In this document: one piece after another, positions 7,087 through 10,783 of the stretch | Numbering within the stretch: the first letter of the stretch is position 1 | Layout: each line of letters starts with the position of its first letter | Source: Oscillospiraceae bacterium | GTDB lineage: Bacteria; Bacillota; Clostridia; Oscillospirales; Oscillospiraceae | NCBI GenBank assembly: GCA_031288675.1 | Contig: JAITQY010000034.1 | Location: 1 to 10,783 of the forward strand | Length of the DNA stretch: 10,783 nucleotides | Direction of reading: 5' to 3' | The notes under the pieces: generated by a model | Seen by the model: the letters and a program-made list of their open reading frames with translations, nothing else | Databases searched by the model: none | What the model was told of the DNA's origin: nothing | Translations under genes and position numbers: made by a program

Positions 7087-8114
7087 CGGTCGTCATCCTC
7101 AAACGCGGAATCCGCAAGGCGGAGCGCGTCAATAATTTCGTCCAAACCACCGTCCATAACCGCATCAATCTTATGCAGTGTCAGACCGATTCTGTGGTCT
7201 GTAACCCGTCCTTGCGGGAAGTTATAGGTGCGTATACGTTCGTTGCGCATTCCCGTACCAATCTGAGATTTGCGTTCCGCCGCAATCGCCGCAGTCTGTT
7301 TCTCGCGCTCCGCCTCGACAAGACGTGAACGCAAAATTTTCATAGCACGGTCACGGTTTTTGTACTGACTTCGCTCGTCCTGACACTCCACCACAACGCC
7401 GGTAGGAATATGCGTTATGCGTATCGCGCTCTCTGTACGGTTAACGTGCTGACCGCCTGCTCCGCTTGCACGGAATGTGTCAATACGCAGGTCGCTTTCT
7501 TTGATTTCGTAATCGGTATCCTCAACCTCCGGCAAAACCGCCACCGTAGCGGTAGATGTATGAATCCGCCCTCCGCTTTCGGTCTCCGGGACGCGCTGAA
7601 CGCGGTGAACTCCGCTTTCAAATTTCAGTCTGCTGTACGCGCCGCGTCCCTCAATAACGAGTTCCGCGTATTTAATTCCGCCAAGTTCCGTCTCGTTCAG
7701 GTTGACAAGCTCAATTTTCCACTTTCGGCTATCGGAGTACATAGCATACATACGGTACAGGCTACGCGCGAACAGGCTGCTTTCCTCACCGCCCGCTCCG
7801 CCGCGAATCTCCATTATGACGTTCTTGTCGTCATTAGGGTCACGTGGATTGAGCAGCTCGGAAGCCCTCGCTTCGATTTCCGCAATCTTAGCAATCGCTG
7901 AAGCGCGCTCCTCATTATCTCCAAGTTCCTCTGCCGCCGCCGCGTCTGAACGCGCGGATAAAATCTCCGCGTATGCTTCCGCAAACGGAGAAGCCTCTTT
8001 CATTTCTTTGGTTACCCGTTTAAGCTCATCCGCATCGCCGTATATCTCCGGCAGCGTAGTCTTATATTCTAATGCGGAATAGCGTTCCGCATACTCTTTC
8101 AATCGTTCAAACAT
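7083..8114 (-). CDS. prfA: Peptide chain release factor 1
   Basis: A 343-residue class I release factor. The GGQ motif (220-222, in SGAGGQHVNRTESA) triggers hydrolysis of peptidyl-tRNA. The PxT codon-reading motif is PET (176-178, in QRVPETESGGRIHTS), which marks RF1, the factor reading UAA and UAG, and excludes RF2 (SPF). The N-terminal helical domain begins MFERLKEYAERY, matching the family, and is about 10-15 residues shorter than usual. The ribosome site is poor: AGGAT sits only 1 nt from the ATG, with ACAGGT further off. A TATAAT box at 8122-8127 ends 7 nt before the ATG but has no good -35. It lies 28 bp after the RelE-antitoxin pair and overlaps tsaC by 4 bp. The usual prmC methyltransferase gene is not next to it. 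Confidence 0.97.
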   Translation of the reverse strand: MFERLKEYAERYSALEYKTTLPEIYGDADELKRVTKEMKEASPFAEAYAEILSARSDAAAAEELGDNEERASAIAKIAEIEARASELLNPRDPNDDKNVIMEIRGGAGGEESSLFARSLYRMYAMYSDSRKWKIELVNLNETELGGIKYAELVIEGRGAYSRLKFESGVHRVQRVPETESGGRIHTSTATVAVLPEVEDTDYEIKESDLRIDTFRASGAGGQHVNRTESAIRITHIPTGVVVECQDERSQYKNRDRAMKILRSRLVEAEREKQTAAIAAERKSQIGTGMRNERIRTYNFPQGRVTDHRIGLTLHKIDAVMDGGLDEIIDALRLADSAFEDDDR

Positions 8115-8142
8115 ATCCTATATTATATTAACCTGTCTTAGT

Positions 8143-8355
8143 TTACATCTCTAATACATCAGAGAGCGAAACATATTTACCCTCCGCGTACTCTTTGCGA
8201 CCGCGTCGAATGATTGTCTTTTCTTCATCCGTTAAATCGGTCTCAATAATCGGTTCTTCCGATACAAGCAGAGTCAAAAGCGGCTTTAATGCTAACAACG
8301 CGCTGTCAGGCAGAATGCTGACATAGTCTATCACTTCTTGTTTTATCGCTGACAT
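8143..8355 (-). CDS. Antitoxin of the RelE-like pair
   Basis: A 70-residue acidic protein starting MSAIKQEVIDYVSILPDSAL. Its middle is helical and its C-terminus DLTDEEKTIIRRGRKEYAEG then KYVSLSDVLEM is typical of the toxin-wrapping end of RelB/Phd-like antitoxins. The frame is open 21 codons upstream of this ATG, but a strong GGAGG site 8 nt before 8355, formed by the last codons of the toxin gene, decides the start. Only 1 bp separates it from the toxin stop. By family knowledge it should bind and block the toxin. DNA binding and repression of the promoter at 8655-8683 are inferred, since I do not see a clear ribbon-helix-helix or helix-turn-helix motif. Confidence 0.78.
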   Translation of the reverse strand: MSAIKQEVIDYVSILPDSALLALKPLLTLLVSEEPIIETDLTDEEKTIIRRGRKEYAEGKYVSLSDVLEM

Positions 8356-8356
8356 T

Positions 8357-8608
8357 TCAAAAACCTCCTTTATACGCCTGCCCTCTCGGAGCAATCGCGT
8401 GAACCGCAACCGTTCCATTGATTACATCAAATAAAATCCTATAACCGCCAACACGAAGCCTATAGCCATCTTTCCCTGTAAGGTTTTTAATGTCACCTTG
8501 CGGCGGTTCTATCTCTAATTTTTTCAAGGCTTTGATGATGCGCGATTTATCGGGTTCATTAAGACGTTTCAAATATTTAGCAGCCTGTGAAGATAAGACC
8601 GTTTTCAT
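8357..8608 (-). CDS. RelE/ParE-family toxin
   Basis: An 83-residue basic protein with the RelE fold order: two helices (SQAAKYLKRLNEPDKSRIIK, about 7-26), then beta strands ending YRLRVGGYRILFDV (49-62) and a C-terminal AIAPRGQAYKGGF. Basic and aromatic residues likely to act in mRNA cleavage are R50, R52, R57, R75 and Y79. RelE enzymes cut mRNA in the ribosome A site; ParE relatives poison gyrase, and sequence alone does not separate them, though the YRLRVGxYR motif and R75/Y79 favour RelE. The toxin gene precedes the antitoxin. GAGGAAGTG about 9 nt before the ATG serves as ribosome site, and a near-consensus promoter lies 47 bp upstream. No terminator was seen between this pair and prfA. 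Confidence 0.85.
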   Translation of the reverse strand: MKTVLSSQAAKYLKRLNEPDKSRIIKALKKLEIEPPQGDIKNLTGKDGYRLRVGGYRILFDVINGTVAVHAIAPRGQAYKGGF

Positions 8609-8654
8609 TCAGCGTCACTTCCTCAACAATTTCATCGTCTTGAATATGTCTTTC

Positions 8655-8683
8655 ATTATACCATAAATCAAACCAAAAGTCAA
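8655..8683 (-). promoter_or_regulatory. Strong sigma-A promoter of the RelE-like unit
   Basis: TTGACT and TATAAT on the minus strand, exactly 17 bp apart: 5 of 6 and 6 of 6 consensus matches. The predicted transcript starts near 8648, leaving about 40 nt before the toxin ATG. It may also feed prfA and tsaC, since nothing visible stops transcription after the antitoxin. Confidence 0.75.
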
Positions 8684-8710
8684 GACGGCAGTTTACACGA
8701 AAATACAAAC

Positions 8711-8740
8711 GGCGGACGGAGCTTTTTTGCACCGCCCGCC
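8711..8740 (-). terminator. GC-rich hairpin, terminator-like on the minus strand
   Basis: On the minus strand GGCGGGCGGTGC pairs with GCTCCGTCCGCC around an AAAAAA loop: 12 positions with one G-U wobble and one T-T mismatch. GTTTGTATTTT follows. On the plus strand the same stem has two true mismatches, so the minus direction is favoured. No coding gene ends here, which is why it points to an untranslated transcript. Confidence 0.5.
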
Positions 8741-8819
8741 TTGCGAATCGCGTTATCTCTATATCTGCAATTTCGCAAACTTAAAAAATAATGATAATAT
8801 CCATATTTTGTGATAAAAG

Positions 8820-8852
8820 GTATTAGTACTGTGAGAAGCACAGTACTAATAC
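8820..8852. repeat. Perfect inverted repeat, 14-bp arms with 5-nt loop
   Basis: GTATTAGTACTGTG (8820-8833) and its exact reverse complement CACAGTACTAATAC (8839-8852) flank AGAAG. Neither strand has a T tract right after the stem, so a simple terminator is unlikely. The last five bases of the right arm are shared with the adjoining 20-bp palindrome. Confidence 0.9.
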
Positions 8853-8867
8853 ACTGCGCAGTGTATT
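8848..8867. repeat. 20-bp perfect palindrome, operator-like
   Basis: AATACACTGCGCAGTGTATT equals its own reverse complement. It lies 10-29 bases downstream of the predicted start of the minus-strand promoter, a place where a dimeric repressor could block transcription. The GTGTA/TACAC half-sites recall operators of GntR/YtrA-type regulators; that link is an inference and no such regulator gene is in the window. Confidence 0.85.
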
Positions 8868-8883
8868 TAAAATCTATGGTATT

Positions 8884-8912
8884 ACTCTAACACATCCCGA
8901 TAAATATGTCAA
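8884..8912 (-). promoter_or_regulatory. Promoter-like pair reading toward the palindromes
   Basis: On the minus strand TTGACA (perfect -35) and TAGAGT (-10, 4 of 6) are 17 bp apart. The predicted start is near 8877. No open reading frame with a ribosome site follows before the hairpin at 8711-8740. Confidence 0.5.
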
Positions 8913-8973
8913 GCACAAATTTCAAATTTTTGGAACTTTTTTCTAATATCACAGACATTGCCCTCTAATGCAC

Positions 8974-9002
8974 TTGACATCACACGTTCCTGCGGATATA
9001 AT
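8974..9002 (+). promoter_or_regulatory. Consensus sigma-A promoter of recX
   Basis: TTGACA and TATAAT, both perfect, are 17 bp apart. Only 6 bp separate the -10 box from the ATG at 9009, so the transcript should begin at or within a few bases of the start codon. Confidence 0.8.
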
Positions 9003-9008
9003 AAGGCT

Positions 9009-9362
9009 ATGAAAAGTGAAATCACTCCGGAAGAATATGAATCTATGATTTTAGCCTGCCGCCGCAGAGCATCCAAACTGCTCGGTTACCGCCAAATGTC
9101 ACAGGCGGAGCTTCTGCGTAAGCTTATGTTCAAAGGAGAACGCAAAGACATTGCCGAAAACGCTGTGCTTTGGCTTACAGAACAAGACTTCCTTGACGAC
9201 GCACAGTATGCGCTTGACGTGGTACGCCATTATATGAAAAAAGGCTATAACCGCTGGCGAGTGACGCAGGAGTTACGCCGGCACCTCGTGCCGCGCGATT
9301 TTTGGGACGATGCGTTAGCTCAACTTGAAGATGACGAAACGGAGCGCTATTATGACGAATAA
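9009..9362 (+). CDS. recX: Regulatory protein RecX, compact form
   Basis: A 117-residue RecX-like protein. The first helical repeat is ASKLLGYRQMSQAELLRKLM (21-40) with FKG after it. The second is LTEQDFLDDAQYALDVVRHY (56-75) followed by MKKGYNRWRVTQELRRH (76-92). RecX binds RecA filaments and limits recombination and SOS signalling. Many relatives are 150-270 residues with a further repeat; this one stops after DDALAQL and an acidic tail. The frame is also open from a TTG at 8958, but the promoter lies inside that extension. The ATG at 9009 lacks a usable ribosome site and may be read from a leaderless mRNA. Another possible start is the ATG at 9045, with GGAAG 11 nt before it. The 3' end overlaps the next gene by 11 bp. 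recA is not in the window. Confidence 0.85.
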   Translation: MKSEITPEEYESMILACRRRASKLLGYRQMSQAELLRKLMFKGERKDIAENAVLWLTEQDFLDDAQYALDVVRHYMKKGYNRWRVTQELRRHLVPRDFWDDALAQLEDDETERYYDE

Positions 9363-10041
9363 AACCGCGCTTGTTACCGGAGGTTCGGGAGGGATAGGCG
9401 GCGCAATCTGCCGTAAGCTGGCGGAAACCGGATACTATGTTGCGGTAAATTATTACTCCAGCAAAGCGGAAGCGGAAGCCCTCGCCGCCGAAATCGGCGG
9501 TATCGCTATACACGCGGATGTTACTATTCCAAATGAAGTAGATGATATGTTTGCCAAAATCGGTGAACCGGACGTACTGGTCAATAACGCCGGTATCGCT
9601 CTGTATGAACTTTTTCAATTAACAGCTCCGGAACAGCGCAGGAGCGTGATTGACGTTAACCTGCACGGCGCAATGAATTGCTCCGCTGCCGCTCTGCCCG
9701 CTATGATCTGCCGCAAATGCGGCTCAATCGTTAATATAAGCAGTGTTTGGGGCGAATACGGCGCGGCAATGGAGGTCGTATACAGTGCGAGCAAAGCGGC
9801 GCTTATAGGGTTCACCAAGTCGCTTGCGAAAGAAGTCGCGCCAAGCGGCATTCGCGTAAACGCGGTATCGCCCGGGCTTATTGACACTAAGATGAACGCG
9901 CGTTTCAGCGCGGAGGATATTGCCGCGCTTGGCGGATGCGGCACTCCGGAAGATGTTGCGGCAACGGTCGCATGGCTTGTATCCGATGCCTCAGGCTTCG
10001 TTAACGGCGCAGTTATACCAGTCAACGGCGGAAATTTCTAA
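9352..10041 (+). CDS. Short-chain dehydrogenase/reductase, FabG-like
   Basis: A 229-residue classical SDR. The cofactor motif is TGGSGGIG (9-16), NNAG is at 78-81, and the catalytic tetrad is N103, S131, Y144 and K148 (YSASK). SPGLIDTKM (173-181) and the ending GAVIPVNGGNF are typical of 3-oxoacyl-ACP reductase (FabG) relatives, which use NAD(P)H to reduce a keto group. It is about 15 residues shorter than standard FabG and is not beside fatty-acid synthesis genes, so the substrate is unknown and no symbol is given. The frame is open 9 codons upstream, but the ATG at 9352, with GGAG 8-9 nt before it and MTNKTALVTGG as normal family start, is preferred. It overlaps recX by 11 bp, so translation is probably coupled. 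Confidence 0.9.
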   Translation: MTNKTALVTGGSGGIGGAICRKLAETGYYVAVNYYSSKAEAEALAAEIGGIAIHADVTIPNEVDDMFAKIGEPDVLVNNAGIALYELFQLTAPEQRRSVIDVNLHGAMNCSAAALPAMICRKCGSIVNISSVWGEYGAAMEVVYSASKAALIGFTKSLAKEVAPSGIRVNAVSPGLIDTKMNARFSAEDIAALGGCGTPEDVAATVAWLVSDASGFVNGAVIPVNGGNF

Positions 10042-10074
10042 ACAGAATATCATTTTAACGGAGAGGATAAAACT

Positions 10075-10542
10075 ATGGAAAACGTAAATCTGCAAATAGC
10101 ATCCCTGCGCGATAACCCGCATCTGCTGAACGAATGCCACAGTTTAGTAAGAGATTGCTTCAATGACCTGGATTTAATTCATAACCAGTTAGACGACACG
10201 CTTACCTCTAATGAAACGCTGCCGCAAGCATATTTGCTTATCAAAAACGGTATCGTGGCTGCATGGGTCGGTCTATGCGTCAATGATCCGATTCAAACAG
10301 ATGTGTATACTCCAATCGTCGGTCCGTTAATGGTTGCCGAATCCGAGCGAAATTTCGGCTACGGAGCGCTTCTGCTTTATCACGCCAGAAACGAAGCCGG
10401 AAAGCTTGGCTTTGATAAAGTATATCTTACTTCAAGTCATATAGGATACTATGAACGGTTTGGATTCCGCGAAATAGATATGACCAAGTATTTCAACGAT
10501 AATCCTACAAAAGTATATGTTGCCGACGTTCCCAAACATTGA
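10075..10542 (+). CDS. GNAT-family N-acetyltransferase
   Basis: A 155-residue single-domain GNAT. The acetyl-CoA binding motif A covers about 82-105: strand VGPLMV, then the pyrophosphate loop ERNFGYGALLL, a variant of the usual R/Q-x-x-G-x-G/A. Motif B includes KVYLTSSHIGYYERFGF (115-131), where YYERFGF is the common hallmark. Such enzymes transfer acetyl from acetyl-CoA to an amine; the substrate here cannot be told. The N-terminus (FNDLDLIHNQLDD) gives no further specificity. A GGAGAGGAT ribosome site precedes the ATG at 10075. It follows the SDR gene by 33 bp on the same strand and is the last gene before the terminator, so it probably belongs to the recX unit. Confidence 0.88.
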   Translation: MENVNLQIASLRDNPHLLNECHSLVRDCFNDLDLIHNQLDDTLTSNETLPQAYLLIKNGIVAAWVGLCVNDPIQTDVYTPIVGPLMVAESERNFGYGALLLYHARNEAGKLGFDKVYLTSSHIGYYERFGFREIDMTKYFNDNPTKVYVADVPKH

Positions 10543-10556
10543 CTGCAACATATTAA

Positions 10557-10599
10557 AACGCGCAAGCCTCTTTATCAGAGCCTTGCGCGTTATTTTTGT
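10557..10599. terminator. Bidirectional Rho-independent terminator
   Basis: AACGCGCAAG (10557-10566) pairs with CTTGCGCGTT (10582-10591). An inner CTC/GAG stem sits past a single mismatch. The plus strand continues ATTTTTGT and the minus strand reads out into TTTTAATA. It separates the GNAT gene from the convergent gene at the right edge and can serve both. Confidence 0.85.
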
Positions 10600-10604
10600 C
10601 TAAC

Positions 10605-10783
10605 TTAGCTTGCGAAGCCGGTGCCCATATAGCAGAACACCATCGTAAGCTCTTGATCTGTAAGCCTTCTGTACTGCGGCGCGCCCGGAATTTCCATCGG
10701 CGGCGCCTCAGAGAACGGATAGCCCATCGCCTTGAATACGTCGTTGTGAATAACGCCCGAGCCGTGCAGTTCCGGCGCTTTTG
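10605..10783 (-). CDS. Unrecognised protein, C-terminal fragment of 58 residues
   Basis: An open minus-strand frame enters from the right edge and ends with TAA at 10605-10607. Readable parts include APELHGSGVIHNDVFKAMGY, a proline-rich turn EAPPMEIPGAPQ, and the end LTDQELTMVFCYMGTGFAS. Coding character is supported by the balanced residue mix and by the bidirectional terminator placed directly after the stop. I do not recognise the family. It is soluble-looking, with no membrane segment in the visible part. The start and most of the gene lie outside the window, so no function is proposed. Confidence 0.6.
   Translation of the reverse strand, partial: KAPELHGSGVIHNDVFKAMGYPFSEAPPMEIPGAPQYRRLTDQELTMVFCYMGTGFAS

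Larger units (their letters stand above)
8701..8877 (-). ncRNA. Candidate structured small RNA (or relic control region)
   Basis: This stretch lacks a credible coding frame on either strand. On the minus strand it is bounded by a promoter-like pair (8884-8912) and a terminator-like hairpin (8711-8740), giving a predicted RNA of about 170-180 nt. In order it holds the palindrome 8848-8867, the long hairpin 8820-8852, an AT-rich stretch, a 7-bp inverted pair (TTGCGAA at 8741-8747, TTCGCAA at 8772-8778) and the terminator stem. The only small frame of note is a seven-codon ATG frame near 8800 with no ribosome site. No known riboswitch or sRNA family was recognised. Alternatively it could be what remains of a regulator operon after loss of the coding region. 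Confidence 0.35.

Noticed and set aside
7410..7901. Plus-strand open frame of 163 codons
   Set aside because: It is antisense to prfA, which is certain, and the translation resembles no protein family.
8356..8418. Upstream start extending the RelE-pair antitoxin by 21 residues
   Set aside because: This part overlaps toxin codons in another frame, while the ATG at 8355 has a strong GGAGG site.
8616..8657. Thirteen-codon leader frame before the RelE-like toxin
   Set aside because: Its ATG lies inside the -10 box, upstream of the predicted transcript start.
8593..8710. Protein-like open frame across the RelE promoter (minus strand, with the stretch LDFWFDLWYNERHIQDDEIV)
   Set aside because: It has no ATG, contains the near-consensus promoter and runs into the toxin start in another frame; it may be a relic but cannot be supported.
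8741..8778. 7-bp inverted pair TTGCGAA/TTCGCAA as a separate hairpin
   Set aside because: The loop of 24 nt and short stem are too weak to call alone; it is mentioned only as part of the candidate RNA.
8958..9008. Upstream TTG start extending RecX by 17 residues
   Set aside because: The extension contains the perfect -35 and -10 boxes, so it would not be transcribed, and it is not RecX-like.

Overview
The window looks like a chromosomal stretch from an endospore-forming, Gram-positive bacterium of the class Clostridia (Oscillospirales or Christensenellales type). The evidence is a spoIIIAA-AB-AC cluster, an LTA-synthase-type enzyme, clostridial gene style with tight overlaps and A/G-rich ribosome sites, and sigma-A-like promoters. 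No rRNA, tRNA, CRISPR array or insertion sequence was seen. The order and placement suggest a metagenome-type gut anaerobe, but the taxon is inferred.

Left block (1-6512, all on the minus strand). A promoter at 6484-6512 starts a tightly packed unit: an HtrA-type membrane serine protease, hisI, a PIN-domain toxin-like gene, a small antitoxin-like gene, hisE, and a membrane LTA-synthase-like transferase that carries a degenerate HAD-phosphatase-like domain at its N-terminus. Four of the five junctions overlap or lie 1 bp apart, so translation is probably coupled. A hairpin at 1401-1429 closes the unit. Beyond it lies the start of the spoIIIA operon (AA, AB, and AC cut by the window edge), which builds the channel between mother cell and forespore. 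The AT-rich PIN pair splits two consecutive histidine-pathway genes and looks like an acquisition.

Middle block (6559-8683, minus strand). A strong promoter at 8655-8683 leads into a RelE/ParE-like toxin gene followed by its antitoxin. Only 28 bp later come prfA (release factor 1) and tsaC (tRNA threonylcarbamoyladenosine synthesis), which overlap by 4 bp. The usual prmC gene is not between them.

Intergenic region (8684-8973). This holds the most unexplained structure: a minus-strand promoter (8884-8912), a 20-bp perfect palindrome, an overlapping 14-bp perfect hairpin and a GC-rich terminator-like hairpin. Together they look like a short untranslated RNA gene or the remains of a regulator's control region.

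Right block (8974-10599, plus strand). A near-consensus promoter whose predicted start falls on the ATG of a compact recX gene drives recX, an SDR oxidoreductase and a GNAT acetyltransferase, ending at a bidirectional terminator. The 3' end of an unrecognised minus-strand gene closes the window.
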